DNA of 64,000 nt from Pedobacter yulinensis (lineage in GTDB: Bacteria; Bacteroidota; Bacteroidia; Sphingobacteriales; Sphingobacteriaceae), in assembly GCF_003029735.1 (NCBI RefSeq), contig NZ_KZ686268.1:1413769-1477768 (forward strand), written 5' to 3'. The notes under the pieces were generated by a model that was not told where the DNA came from, made no database searches, and saw only the letters and a program-made list of their open reading frames with translations. This document shows, one piece after another, positions 9,091 through 18,124 of the stretch. Position 1 is the first letter of the stretch. The number at the start of each line of letters is the position of its first letter. Made by a program: the position numbers and the translations under genes.

Positions 9091-10635
9091 ATGAAAATAC
9101 GTCACTTAGCGCTGGGCATCTTGTTGGTGCTTGGCAGTGCCGCCTACGGGCAGGTCGATACGGCAGCATTCAGCCAGATTCGCCGGGCAGGCATGGGCAG
9201 TTCACAAATTCCACACCTGGCGCATTACCTGACCGACGTACCCGGGCCCAGGCTGAGCGCCTCTGCGGCTTACCTCAAGGCGGCCAAATGGGCTGTGAAA
9301 ACCTTAAAAAGCTGGGGGCTGCAGCGTGCTGCATTGGAGCCCTGGGGTACATTTGGCAAACAATGGGAACTTGAAGATTTCAGCATCATCCAGAAAAAGC
9401 CTTATGTATTGCCGGTCACGGCCTATCCGCAGGCCTGGAGCGGAAGCACCAAAGGCCGGCAGCAGGGTGGGGTTGTGCTGCTCAGCAGCCAGCAGGCACG
9501 CGACACCGTCTATCTCGGCACCCACCAGGACGATTTGAAAGGAAAGTTCGTTCTTGTAGCCGGGCGGCAGGTTGATCCTGATTTCAACACCCGGCCTGCA
9601 CTGCACCGCCTGACCGATGCGCAGCTGGACTCAATCGGCGATACACACATGCTCAGCGAAGCAGATATCACCGAATACGGCAGGGCGGTTAAGATCAGCA
9701 AACGTGCCGATGAACTTTTTAAAAGCTCAGGAGCACTTGCCGTACTGTCAGCCGGCGGAGCGAACCACAACGGCGCCGTTTTTGTTCAGGGAACCGGTGC
9801 CTACAAGCCCGGAGCTGCGGAGACCTTGCCAAAGGTTATCTTGTCTTTCGAAGACGGCCAGCGCATGCGCCGGCTAATCATGTCCGGCCACCCGGTCGAA
9901 CTTGCCCTGAACCTGCAGGCACGCTTTTCTGCTGCCGATGTTCAGGGTTACAATGTCATTGCAGAGATTCCCGGCAGTGATCCCAGATTGAAATCTGAAA
10001 TCGTCATGCTCGGTGCCCACCTGGATTCCTGGGCAGCCTCAACAGGAGCAACAGACAATGCCGCGGGCTGTGTGGTGATGATGGAAGCCATTCGTCTGCT
10101 CGACTCGCTCGGCCTGAAGCCCAAAAGAACCATCAGGATTGCGCTCTGGGACGGGGAGGAGCAGGCCATGTACGGATCGTATTTTTATGTGCAAAAACAT
10201 TTCATGGATAAGGCTTATCGCCTGAAACCTGAACACGCGAAAATATCGGCTTATTTTAACCTGGATAATGGCAGCGGAAAAATCAGGGGGATTTTTACCC
10301 AGAACAACGAACGCATAAAACCCATTTTCGAAACCTGGTTGCAGCCGTTGCATGACCTGGGCGCCAGGACGGTTACCCTCCGCAATACGGGATCTACAGA
10401 TCACCTGGCTTTCGACTGGGCAGGTATTCCGGGTTTTCAGTTTATCCAGGATCCGCTTGATTACGAAACGCGCACACACCACAGCAACCTGGACAGTTAC
10501 GAGCACCTGCAATTTGAAGACCTGAAACAGGCCGCCGTGATCGTAGCCTGTTTTGTGTACCAGGCCGCTATGGAAGAGCAGATGCTGCCACGCAAACCAC
10601 CCGAAAAACGCCGCTTTCTATTTGATGGTTATTAG
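9091..10635 (+). CDS. Secreted M28-family metallopeptidase with PA-like insert
   Basis: This 514-residue exported zinc aminopeptidase or carboxypeptidase-like enzyme has a signal peptide of about 20 residues (ending AAYGQ). A protease-associated-type region is at about 110-250 and the M28 catalytic domain at about 285-490. Visible ligands and catalytic residues are His310 and Asp312 in LGAHLDSW, Asp322 in TGATDNAAG, the Glu pair in WDGEEQ (356-357), Asp392 in NLDNGSG and His463/464 in RTHHSNLDSYE. This is the full two-zinc set, so the enzyme should be active. It stands alone between terminators, and the following gene is convergent. Confidence 0.92.
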   Translation: MKIRHLALGILLVLGSAAYGQVDTAAFSQIRRAGMGSSQIPHLAHYLTDVPGPRLSASAAYLKAAKWAVKTLKSWGLQRAALEPWGTFGKQWELEDFSIIQKKPYVLPVTAYPQAWSGSTKGRQQGGVVLLSSQQARDTVYLGTHQDDLKGKFVLVAGRQVDPDFNTRPALHRLTDAQLDSIGDTHMLSEADITEYGRAVKISKRADELFKSSGALAVLSAGGANHNGAVFVQGTGAYKPGAAETLPKVILSFEDGQRMRRLIMSGHPVELALNLQARFSAADVQGYNVIAEIPGSDPRLKSEIVMLGAHLDSWAASTGATDNAAGCVVMMEAIRLLDSLGLKPKRTIRIALWDGEEQAMYGSYFYVQKHFMDKAYRLKPEHAKISAYFNLDNGSGKIRGIFTQNNERIKPIFETWLQPLHDLGARTVTLRNTGSTDHLAFDWAGIPGFQFIQDPLDYETRTHHSNLDSYEHLQFEDLKQAAVIVACFVYQAAMEEQMLPRKPPEKRRFLFDGY

Positions 10636-10658
10636 CGCGTTTGTTTATTTAACGCGCT
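10634..10658. terminator. Possible bidirectional hairpin between convergent genes
   Basis: AGCGCGTT (10634-10641) pairs with AACGCGCT (10651-10658) around a T-rich loop. It overlaps the stop codon of the M28 peptidase and the end of the convergent lipoprotein gene. There is no long T-run, so termination is only suggested. Confidence 0.4.
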
Positions 10659-11091
10659 GATAAACTTCTATGATTTGCCGGTCGATACCCAGGCTGTCAA
10701 TTTTTTCAGTTCCGGTCTGGACAAGGCTGTCGGCCGAAAGACGGACCTGGAAACTGAAACTGTGTCCTTCCCAATCGCGCGCGCTGCAATAATTTAGCTT
10801 CTCCTGGTAGGTGCTGCCATTCAGTGAGTAGGTGCCCGCCCCTGAATCGTAGACAGCGCTGCTGCCCTTGCCGCGCGAGGTGTCGTGCCTGAAAAATGCA
10901 AAATGTGAGGCGTTGATCACTTTGATCATTTCCTGTCCGGCTACCGGGAAGGTGGCAAGCGTATCTTTGCCGGTAATTGTTTTCGCCGAAAGAAGCTGCC
11001 AGGTTCCCTGGATGCCTGCTTTTTCGCTGGTTTTGGTACATGATGCTGCAGACAGTGCGGCTGCAACGAAGGGAAGAATTAATTTTCTCAT
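10645..11091 (-). CDS. Small lipocalin-like lipoprotein of unknown function
   Basis: This 148-residue predicted lipoprotein has a signal MRKLILPFVAAALSA and lipobox ending at Cys18. The mature part starts with a GTWQLLSAKTITGKDT segment that resembles the first strand of lipocalin-like/DUF4488-type proteins of Bacteroidota, and ends with DRQIIEVYQRVK. I cannot assign a ligand. It is convergent with the M28 gene and divergent from the AI-2E-type permease, so it is most likely monocistronic. Confidence 0.75.
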   Translation of the reverse strand: MRKLILPFVAAALSAASCTKTSEKAGIQGTWQLLSAKTITGKDTLATFPVAGQEMIKVINASHFAFFRHDTSRGKGSSAVYDSGAGTYSLNGSTYQEKLNYCSARDWEGHSFSFQVRLSADSLVQTGTEKIDSLGIDRQIIEVYQRVK

Positions 11092-11202
11092 TAGATTTTG
11101 GTTCAGATTGTTTCATCTAAGATAAAACAATACCGGCTATATGCGTGGTTTTGGGTCGATCAGATGAAAACTTTACTTGAAAAGATGTGTTTTTAGCTGA
11201 GT

Positions 11203-12300
11203 ATGCGAAAACTTCAGCGCAGCGTGTATGTGCTGCTCCTCCTGTTCCTGGCCTTTGGCGGCCTGTACTTTGCCAAGCCTTTTCTGGTGCCGCTTGCACT
11301 GGCTGCTGTCTTTTCTATGCTGTTCATACGACTCTGTAATTGGCTGGAATCGAAAGGCATGCGCCGCAGCCTGGCCGCACTGTGCTGCGTTGCGGTATTT
11401 GTGCTCGCTGCCGCGGTGGTTGCGGGCTTGCTCTACTGGCAGTTGGGCAGCCTTTCCGGCAACATTGACAGCATGAAGCAGCGCCTGACAGGTATGCTCG
11501 GAGAGCTGCGAAACTGGATAAACAGTAAAGTTGGTATCAGCCACGGTGAACAGCAAAAACTTATCAAACAAGGCAACAGCCAGGCCAGCGGCATGCTCGC
11601 AAATTTTGCTGGTGGCTTGTTCAGCGTAGGCGTAAATACGGTCCTGGTTATCGTTTACATGTATCTGAGCCTGTTCTATCGGTCACATATCAAACAGTTC
11701 ATTTTGAAACTCGTACCTGACGATCAGGAATCGAAGACACGCGAAATTGTGCATGAAGCCGGACAGGTGGCGCAGCGCTACCTGAGCGGTCTGGGTGCCA
11801 TGATTGGTATGCTCTGGGTTCTATATGGAATTGGTTTCAGCCTGGCGGGGGTGGAGAGCGCCCTGTTTTTTGCCGTTCTGTGCGGACTTCTCGAGATTGT
11901 TCCGTTTATCGGCAACCTGGCCGGCACCAGCCTCACCCTGCTTGCGGTTATTGGCCAGGGCGGCGATACCACCATGATCCTTTCTGTTATCGGCGTCTAT
12001 TTTACCGTGCAGTTTCTGCAGACATATATACTCGAACCGCTCATTGTTGGCGAGCAGGTGAACATCAACCCTTTGTTCACCATCATGGGTATTGTGCTGG
12101 GTGAAGCAGTATGGGGCATTGCAGGGATGATCCTGGCTATTCCCATGCTCGGCATTGCAAAGATTATCTGCGACCGGGTGCCGGGATTAAAGCCTTATGG
12201 GTTCCTGATCGGTCCGGAAAAACCCTGGAAGCGGAATGATGGTTTACTGACCCGCCTGTCAAAGTTGTTTCGAGCTAAAAAAGAGGAGACTGACGGCTAG
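11203..12300 (+). CDS. AI-2E family transporter (YdiK/PerM type)
   Basis: This 365-residue polytopic inner-membrane protein of the AI-2 exporter superfamily has an N-terminal hydrophobic pair (about 10-70), a hydrophilic coil (about 80-130) and a C-terminal set of membrane helices. The conserved block PFIGNLAGTSLTLLAVI and the segment EPLIVGEQVNINPLFTIMGIVLGEAVWGIAGMILAIP (given here by its ends, about 280-330) are family hallmarks. Members export small molecules or sodium ions; the name does not prove autoinducer transport. It starts 112 bp from the divergent lipoprotein and is convergent with the nucleotidase. Confidence 0.9.
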   Translation: MRKLQRSVYVLLLLFLAFGGLYFAKPFLVPLALAAVFSMLFIRLCNWLESKGMRRSLAALCCVAVFVLAAAVVAGLLYWQLGSLSGNIDSMKQRLTGMLGELRNWINSKVGISHGEQQKLIKQGNSQASGMLANFAGGLFSVGVNTVLVIVYMYLSLFYRSHIKQFILKLVPDDQESKTREIVHEAGQVAQRYLSGLGAMIGMLWVLYGIGFSLAGVESALFFAVLCGLLEIVPFIGNLAGTSLTLLAVIGQGGDTTMILSVIGVYFTVQFLQTYILEPLIVGEQVNINPLFTIMGIVLGEAVWGIAGMILAIPMLGIAKIICDRVPGLKPYGFLIGPEKPWKRNDGLLTRLSKLFRAKKEETDG

Positions 12301-12317
12301 CCGGCCAGCTTCTGAAA

Positions 12318-12875
12318 TCAGGCTGCCGATGATGCGCCGGCCAGTTCCCTGTTAAAAAATGCCTGCACCCCTTTCCAGTTCTGTACCCGCTCATGTCCCG
12401 TTGCATGGCTGTTGTGTGCCGCATTAAAAAGCAGGGTTTTGCCCTTAAACACATCCAGGTTCTTGAGGTGGTCATCGATCATATAGTCGGCATCGATGAT
12501 ACTTTTGTCTCCGCAGAAGACCAGATGCCGCCAGCCGATGCCAGGGAAATGTTCAGCAAGCCATTCCCGTTTTTCACTGAGAGAAAGCGGAAATTCCATT
12601 GCCGCCGAAACCACAAATATTTCGTAGTTGACAGAGAGTGCAAGCACAACCTCCTGCGCGTCTTGCATAACCGGCAGCGTGCGGAAAAACCCTGCGGTAT
12701 GAAGAAACCGCTCCACAGCTTGTCGATCCGGGAAGCCATGCCCTTCGGGTTGGCCGATCAGGGTTGCCGGGTCTACCGCTATTCCATGGTGCTGTAAATA
12801 CCAGGATATATAGTGACTTTCGGTATCGGCAAGTACGCCATCCATGTCAATGGCGATTCTTTTACGTATTTTCAT
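12318..12875 (-). CDS. 5'(3')-deoxyribonucleotidase-like HAD phosphatase
   Basis: This 185-residue HAD-superfamily enzyme of the NT5C/YorS type has motif I as IDMDGVLADTE with nucleophile Asp10 and acid/base Asp12. Motif II is near FVVSAAMEFP and motif IV near DYMIDDHLKNLD. Such enzymes dephosphorylate (deoxy)nucleoside monophosphates. The gene is divergent from a DeoR regulator, with 80 bp between start codons that are filled by repeated TTGCAA palindromes, and one palindrome touches its own ATG. The DeoR protein therefore probably represses it, which would connect it to nucleoside or sugar-phosphate metabolism. Confidence 0.87.
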   Translation of the reverse strand: MKIRKRIAIDMDGVLADTESHYISWYLQHHGIAVDPATLIGQPEGHGFPDRQAVERFLHTAGFFRTLPVMQDAQEVVLALSVNYEIFVVSAAMEFPLSLSEKREWLAEHFPGIGWRHLVFCGDKSIIDADYMIDDHLKNLDVFKGKTLLFNAAHNSHATGHERVQNWKGVQAFFNRELAGASSAA

Positions 12876-12952
12876 ATTGCAATAATATGCAATATTTTAT
12901 AAAATTGCAACTTATTGCAATATTCAGTGGTTTGAATTTGTTTCTATATTTG
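12874..12952. promoter_or_regulatory. Divergent operator array of TATTGCAATA palindromes
   Basis: The decamer palindrome TATTGCAATA occurs twice, at 12875-12884 and 12913-12922, 38 bp apart. Related half-sites lie between them: ATATGCAATAT (12885-12895) and ATTGCAAC (12904-12911). The first copy overlaps the nucleotidase start codon on the minus strand. A TATATTTG box (12945-12952) matches the Bacteroidota -7 element for the DeoR gene and ends only 3 bp before its ATG. This is the expected layout for DeoR binding, looping and autoregulation; binding itself is inferred. Confidence 0.65.
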
Positions 12953-12955
12953 TCC

Positions 12956-13705
12956 ATGCTTAAAGCCGAACGCCTTCAGAAAATTCTTGACCAGATCGAA
13001 AAAGATGGCAGGGTCGTGCTCGAAGAACTTGCCACGCTCCTGCAGGTATCGACCGATACTGTTCGCCGCGATATCCGCGAGCTGTCTGACCGGGGTTTAC
13101 TGAAAGCTGTAAGGGGCGGCGCTGTCATGCATGCGCCGGAGCATCCCGATTTCAGGGAACGGCAATCCCGGGACCTGCAGCTGAAAAAAACAATTGCCCG
13201 GAAGGCGCTGGGCTTTATCACGCCCGGCCAGGTGCTGCTGGCTGGTTCGGGAACAACTGTCGCAGCGGTCATGAGTGCCCTCCCGCGGGGTATTCAGCTC
13301 ACCGTGGTAACCAACAGTTTCGCAGTCGTGAATGCCCTGGAAGACCATGATGCGGTCTCGGTGATTTTTTTAGGTGGAGAGGTCAACAAACGCAGCTTTG
13401 CAACAGCCGGTCATGAAACCATTGAGGCTATCCGCAGGTTCCGGGCAGACATTTGTTTGTTGGGTATTTGCAGCATTAGTCTGGCTATGGGCATAACCGG
13501 ATTCGATCATCAGGAAGTGCTCGTTGAGCGGGCAATGATCGAAACGTCAAAATCTGTCGTCGTGCTGTCGGCTTACGAAAAACTCGAAACCACCGACCCG
13601 TTCTACATTTGTGCTGCAAATGCGGTCGATGTACTCATTACCGAAAAAGATCCGGCTGCCAGAAACCTGCAGGGTTTTATAGAGGCGGGCGTGACTGTAC
13701 GGTAG
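12956..13705 (+). CDS. DeoR/GlpR-family transcriptional regulator
   Basis: The predicted 249-residue repressor starts at the ATG of MLKAERLQKILDQIEKDG (12956). The longer open frame upstream runs through the divergent gene and is not credible. The N-terminal DeoR helix-turn-helix has the signature LEELATLLQVSTDTVRRDI (residues about 22-40). The C-terminal sugar-phosphate-sensing domain (75-235) has the typical GSGTT, NSFAV, LGG and AYEKL segments. DeoR-family proteins respond to phosphorylated sugars. The target is probably the divergent nucleotidase and itself. Confidence 0.92.
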   Translation: MLKAERLQKILDQIEKDGRVVLEELATLLQVSTDTVRRDIRELSDRGLLKAVRGGAVMHAPEHPDFRERQSRDLQLKKTIARKALGFITPGQVLLAGSGTTVAAVMSALPRGIQLTVVTNSFAVVNALEDHDAVSVIFLGGEVNKRSFATAGHETIEAIRRFRADICLLGICSISLAMGITGFDHQEVLVERAMIETSKSVVVLSAYEKLETTDPFYICAANAVDVLITEKDPAARNLQGFIEAGVTVR

Positions 13706-13738
13706 TGGCACCGGCTCAGCTGGAGGCAGAGGATCATT

Positions 13739-15592
13739 TTAATCGCCTATTTTTTCACCCGGAGGATACAAAGCTGCGTATGGCAGGGCGCCGCAATTAA
13801 TGAGGCAGGAGCGGATGTAGAAGCGGTACCGGGCTCTTTTTTCGTGCTGAAGCAGCTGTTCAAGTTGCCGCCTGACCGGTGCTACGGCAGCGCCCGTATT
13901 CTGAAGGGCTGCGCCTGCGGGACCGTAGCCCTGAGCCAGCAGCCCATACAGGTAGGCGAGGCCTCTGGCACTGCTGCCGGTATAAACCAGCGCTTCGGCC
14001 AGCAGGCATTTGGCCTCTTTCATGGTTTCTTTGCTGTCAATAAGCGCCGTTGCTGCCGCAGGGATTTTTTTGAGCCGGCCGGCTTTGGCCAGTCCGCAAA
14101 TTCCGCTGGCACCCCAGTATTGCAGCACCGGGTCTTTGTCCGCCAGCAGGCGCATCAACTCCGGCACATTGGGCAGATGGCACATTGACGCTTTCTCAGC
14201 TGCCGCAATCCATTGCCCGACCGGCCAGTTTTCAGTTTGCGCCAATGTATACAGCGGTCCCCGCGCCTGCAATCCCTTGCGGTATTCTCTGGGGATCACT
14301 CCCAGGTCGCGTTCCCGACGCATGGTTCGTTCAAGTTCCGTTCGGAGTTCGACCAACTGACCTTTAAAGGTCGGGTTTTCTGCCAGGTTGTTTGTTTCGA
14401 GCGAGTCGGCATGAAGGTCATACAGTTCAAACGGCTCAACCGGCCGCCAGAATTTCTGGTGCGGTGCATTCAGCTTTCCCGCAGTAAAAGCCTGGTCCCA
14501 GGCCTGCTGGGCAGGCATCTGCCACTGGTAATCCTGTCGCGTGCCGTTCGGGTAAGCACTTTGGAAATTCCTGATCAACTTGAAGCGGCCATCGCTGATA
14601 GCCCGCGACGGACAAAAACTATCGCCCTGGTTGGCGCGGAAGGTAAAAATATAAGGGTTGCTCGTTCCGCCGAAGACAGAAGCCCCTTTCATGAAAGTCG
14701 GTTTTTCAACGCCGGCCAGCTGCAGCACCGTGGGAGCCAGGTCCACGAAACTGAACAGACGATTGTTTGTCGCCGGTTGAGGCTGCCCGGCCAGGTGTGC
14801 CCATTTTTTTGGGAAACTAACCAGGAAGGGGACATGGGTGCCGCTTTCATAGGTATAAGCCTTTCCCCGCGGAACAGTGCCCCCATGATCGGAATAGAAG
14901 AAAATGATCGTGTTTGCAGCTTCCCCGCTTCGTTCCAGTTCCTGTAATTTTTTACCGACCCATTGATCCATCATGACAACGGCATCCATGTTCCATGCAA
15001 TATCGTCCCGGACAGCGGGCAGGTCAGGGACATAGGCAGGTACCCGGACAGCCTGCGGACTTACGCTTCTGGGCGTTCTGCCGTTCGTTGTATGGGTGGC
15101 TACCCGACTCATGTGTGTGATGCCGCAGTTGAACACTGCAAAAAAAGGTTTGGTTTTATCGATGCGGCTGGCGTAGCCTGCTTTGTTACCCTGTTCGTTC
15201 CACACATCAGGCGGGGTTTGCTCGTTGTTGTAGTCTTGTTTGGCATTGTTGCTGGTGTAATAGCCCGACTGCCGCAGGTACTTTGGGAAATAAAAAGCAG
15301 CCGGAAACGGCCGCTTCTCCCGGTGTATATCGGTACCCAGGCTAACGGCATATACTCCGGATATAAGCGTAGACCGGGATGGTGAACATTGGGCGCCGTT
15401 CGAATGTGCCCGGGTAAACCGGATGCCTCTCCCGGCTAGCGCATCCAGGTTGGGGGTTTGAATGGTCGTATTGCCGTAACAGGAAAGGTAGGGACTCATG
15501 TCTTCGCAGACTAGCCAGAGGATGTTCGGGCGGTCCTGCGCAATGGCACAACTACAGGTTAGCAGCAGAATAATATAAAGAAATCTTTTCAT
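13739..15592 (-). CDS. Sulfatase (formylglycine-dependent) with C-terminal alpha-helical extension
   Basis: This is a 617-residue exported sulfatase. The start was set at MKRFLYIILLLTCSCAIAQ (15592), which gives a signal peptide; the longer frame adds 63 non-credible residues. The sulfatase core (about 20-440) has PNILWLVCEDMSP, the formylglycine motif CSPSR with Cys69, and the metal motif FYSDHGG. The last about 150 residues (MRLLADKDPVLQYWGASGI and following) look like HEAT-type helices. The enzyme cleaves sulfate esters, and anaerobic or aerobic formylglycine-generating maturation would be needed from elsewhere in the genome. No PUL partner is adjacent; the DUF1080 gene is divergent 351 bp away. 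Confidence 0.92.
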   Translation of the reverse strand: MKRFLYIILLLTCSCAIAQDRPNILWLVCEDMSPYLSCYGNTTIQTPNLDALAGRGIRFTRAHSNGAQCSPSRSTLISGVYAVSLGTDIHREKRPFPAAFYFPKYLRQSGYYTSNNAKQDYNNEQTPPDVWNEQGNKAGYASRIDKTKPFFAVFNCGITHMSRVATHTTNGRTPRSVSPQAVRVPAYVPDLPAVRDDIAWNMDAVVMMDQWVGKKLQELERSGEAANTIIFFYSDHGGTVPRGKAYTYESGTHVPFLVSFPKKWAHLAGQPQPATNNRLFSFVDLAPTVLQLAGVEKPTFMKGASVFGGTSNPYIFTFRANQGDSFCPSRAISDGRFKLIRNFQSAYPNGTRQDYQWQMPAQQAWDQAFTAGKLNAPHQKFWRPVEPFELYDLHADSLETNNLAENPTFKGQLVELRTELERTMRRERDLGVIPREYRKGLQARGPLYTLAQTENWPVGQWIAAAEKASMCHLPNVPELMRLLADKDPVLQYWGASGICGLAKAGRLKKIPAAATALIDSKETMKEAKCLLAEALVYTGSSARGLAYLYGLLAQGYGPAGAALQNTGAAVAPVRRQLEQLLQHEKRARYRFYIRSCLINCGALPYAALYPPGEKIGD

Positions 15593-15943
15593 CCCACGTT
15601 CGTTAAAAATCGGCTGCAAAGTCAGGTTTTGCGTCTTATTTTTTTTGCAGTCCTGTTTGCCATCCTGTAAATTCTGTCGCACGGGCCAGTTCAGCAGGGG
15701 GAAACATGGTATGGACCGTGTGCTCGCGTTGAGTCCAGAACTGAAAACAGCGATTGCAGGCACCACGGCGAAAGCGTGCATGATCAGGAAATGTAGCGGA
15801 AGAGGCAGGGTGAAATGTAAAAATAGCTTTACGGAGGTGTCTTTTGCCGGTGATTGATCATCTGGTAACCGGAAAATGCCTGCAGCTATTCTGAAAAACA
15901 GGAGAATAAGTTAAATTGCCCGCTCACTTTATTACTTAAGAAC
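15593..15943. other. 351-bp divergent intergenic region without a supported gene
   Basis: It lies between the divergent sulfatase and DUF1080 genes. No convincing small gene, repeat or hairpin was found. Both promoters should be here, but no box matches the Bacteroidota consensus well enough to name. Confidence 0.5.
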
Positions 15944-16912
15944 ATGTTTCGTCAGCTATTGTTATTAGGCCTGAGCGGGATGCTCGGCCAGGGAATCTCT
16001 TCAGGACACATCGAAAAGTTACCGGCCATTGCGCTTCAGCAAGAGGTGCCCGGCAAAGACCTGATCGGTCGTTGGGACATCACGATCAATGAGAATGGCA
16101 AGGAAGCACCTTCCTGGCTGGAAGTAAAACTTTCGGGCACACGGACGCTGGTAGGCAGTTTCGTCGGGTCTTCCGGCAGTGCCAGGCCTGTATCGAAGGT
16201 AAATTTTGACCAGGGGAAATTTAGTTTCAACATTCCGCCGCAATGGGAATCCGGCAACCAGGATTTCGTGATCGAGGGTATGCTGGCCGGCGACGGCATC
16301 AAAGGAACTATCACCACGAGTGAAGGTAAAAAATTCAACTGGACCGGTGTTCGCGCCTCCTACCTGAAGCGCAGCGGCACCGTGCAGTGGGGCAAGCCGA
16401 TTGAACTGTTCAATGGCAGGGATCTTACCGGCTGGAAAGCAACCGGTAAAAACCAATGGGTCGTGAAAAACGGCGTGTTGACCAGTCCAAGGTCGGGCTC
16501 AAACCTGGTTTCCGAAAGAAAATTTAAAGATTTCAAACTGGCAATCGAGTTCCGGTATCCGAAGGGAAGCAACAGCGGTGTATACCTGCGCGGCCGGCAT
16601 GAGGTACAGATCGAAGACAGTCCGAAAGACGCCCATCCGTCCAGCGTACTGTTCGGCGGCGTATACGGGTTTCTGACGCCAAGCGAGATCAACTCGCTGG
16701 GACCGGATACCTGGCAGCGGTTCGAGATTACGCTGATCGGCAGAATGGTAACGATCGTGACGAATGGCAAAACGGTAATCAGCAACCAGGAGATTCCAGG
16801 CATTACAGGCGGTGCACTTGACAGCCGGGAAGCGGAAGATGGCCCAATCTACTTTCAGGGCGATCATGGTCCGATTGAATTCAGAAAGGTGACCATTACA
16901 CCCGCCAAATAA
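15944..16912 (+). CDS. Exported DUF1080 (3-keto-disaccharide hydrolase-like) protein
   Basis: This 322-residue protein has a short N-terminal hydrophobic segment (about 3-20). An N-terminal beta region (about 35-145) of the kind fused to DUF1080 in Bacteroidota is followed by the DUF1080 domain (about 150-320), starting at IELFNGRDLTGWKATGKNQW and ending in GPIEFRKVTITPAK. Characterised relatives hydrolyse 3-keto-glycosides; others are uncharacterised. A TIM-barrel isomerase-like protein and a Gfo/Idh/MocA oxidoreductase, both common partners in such pathways, are 6.5-9 kb away but not in the same operon. Confidence 0.85.
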   Translation: MFRQLLLLGLSGMLGQGISSGHIEKLPAIALQQEVPGKDLIGRWDITINENGKEAPSWLEVKLSGTRTLVGSFVGSSGSARPVSKVNFDQGKFSFNIPPQWESGNQDFVIEGMLAGDGIKGTITTSEGKKFNWTGVRASYLKRSGTVQWGKPIELFNGRDLTGWKATGKNQWVVKNGVLTSPRSGSNLVSERKFKDFKLAIEFRYPKGSNSGVYLRGRHEVQIEDSPKDAHPSSVLFGGVYGFLTPSEINSLGPDTWQRFEITLIGRMVTIVTNGKTVISNQEIPGITGGALDSREAEDGPIYFQGDHGPIEFRKVTITPAK

Positions 16913-16930
16913 GGCAAATAATGATTGCAA

Positions 16931-16967
16931 AAAACTTCCCGGCCAACAGGCCGGGAAGTTTTTTTTT
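16931..16967. terminator. Bidirectional terminator
   Basis: AAAACTTCCCGGCC (16931-16944) pairs with GGCCGGGAAGTTTT (16949-16962) around an AACA loop, with A-run before and T-run after. It serves the convergent DUF1080 and EamA genes. Confidence 0.95.
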
Positions 16968-17823
16968 ATGCCTGTTTTTTGACCAGGTTCAGCGCAGCGA
17001 TCGCCGTGAGCATGATGCCGATGCCAAGCCATTGCCAATGACTGATGCGTTCTGAAAGCAGCAGGTTCGCTGACAGGATGGCCACGGGCAGTTCGGCTGT
17101 CATCAGGATCGCGCTGCTGCCGGCACCGATGCGGCTTATGGCCCCGCTAAATAGCAGCGGTGGCAAAATGGTGCCGAAGAGCGCCAGCAGGAGACCCCAC
17201 TTTAGCAGGCCTGCATCGGCATGTACCAGGCCGTCGCCTGTGGCGACCAGCACGAGCATCAGCACAGCAGAACCAGTCATCATCCAGGCACTTTTGGTCA
17301 GCGCCGGCGTCTCTGTGCTGAAAAAAGTGTTCGAAACAATATACAGCGCATAGGTAAGCGCCGACGCCAGGGCAAATGCGATACCCCGGAGGTCGCTCCG
17401 GCTGCCAATCCCGGGGCCGGCGGCCAGCAAGCTGCCCCCAAGTATGGCGATCATACAAATGTACTGCCCGGGTTGTGCTGCGCGCTTTCCGGAGATCCGC
17501 TCCAGCAGCACGCTCATCCAGGTAAACTGCATAAGCAGAACGGCAGCAGCTGAAGCGGAAATGTACTGTACAGAACGATAGTACAGCCAAGAGGTGAAGC
17601 CGATCAATGCGCCGGCCAGCATCAGCTTGTACAGCCGGGGCCTTGCTGCGGATCGAGATCGTTTAAACAGGTGTAGTCCCCAGAGAACAGACATCCCGCC
17701 GAGGGCCTGCACGAAAGTGATTTCGGCGGTATGGTAACCTTCGCCATACGCCAGTTTAACCAGGGTCGAGAGGATGCCGTAACTGCAGGCACCCGCAAAG
17801 ACCATGAAGCTATATTTAGTCAT
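16966..17823 (-). CDS. EamA-family (DMT superfamily) transporter
   Basis: This 285-residue inner-membrane protein has about ten predicted helices arranged as two EamA repeats (about 4-135 and 150-280). Conserved features include the LVKLAY segment after helix 1, SWLYYRSVQYISASAAAVLL in the first repeat and GAISRIGAGSSAILMTAELP in the second. The family exports amino acids, nucleobases or metabolites; the substrate is unknown. It stands alone, ending at the bidirectional terminator. Confidence 0.9.
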   Translation of the reverse strand: MTKYSFMVFAGACSYGILSTLVKLAYGEGYHTAEITFVQALGGMSVLWGLHLFKRSRSAARPRLYKLMLAGALIGFTSWLYYRSVQYISASAAAVLLMQFTWMSVLLERISGKRAAQPGQYICMIAILGGSLLAAGPGIGSRSDLRGIAFALASALTYALYIVSNTFFSTETPALTKSAWMMTGSAVLMLVLVATGDGLVHADAGLLKWGLLLALFGTILPPLLFSGAISRIGAGSSAILMTAELPVAILSANLLLSERISHWQWLGIGIMLTAIAALNLVKKQA

Positions 17824-18124
17824 TGTTGTTTGCTTTGTAAGAAAATCAGGAAAATAGAAACCCGGGTCGGGCGCAAGGCAAACAACCAGTTAATTAACCC
17901 GTACAGGTACACCGCCGCAGGCGGCGCAGATTCCGGCTATTTGCGCTTAGGCAACAGGCGGAGGCAGGATACCGAAATGAAGGAGTGTTCTCATCGCTTA
18001 AAAGTAAGAAGTACAGTCCGGTTTGTCAAAAAAAAATTCTCAGGTCCTTGCTGTACTTTTCTTTTTATCCTGTCGGTTTTAACGCAATTGTTCCGGGCCT
18101 TTTTAATTTTATCAACCGCCTTTA
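17824..18124. other. 301-bp intergenic region with one GC-rich palindrome
   Basis: No supported gene. CGCCGC-AG-GCGGCG forms a perfect 14-bp palindrome at 17913-17926. The right part (18050 on) is AT-rich and may hold the former promoter of the decayed gene that starts at 18125. Confidence 0.4.

Noticed and set aside
15645..15857. 70-codon open frame in the sulfatase/DUF1080 gap
   Set aside because: Low-complexity, Cys- and Lys-rich product with no start context or family pattern; likely chance.
17913..17926. CGCCGC-AG-GCGGCG palindrome as a terminator of an upstream gene
   Set aside because: It has no T-run and no gene on the plus strand ends here; it lies behind the start of the leftward EamA gene.
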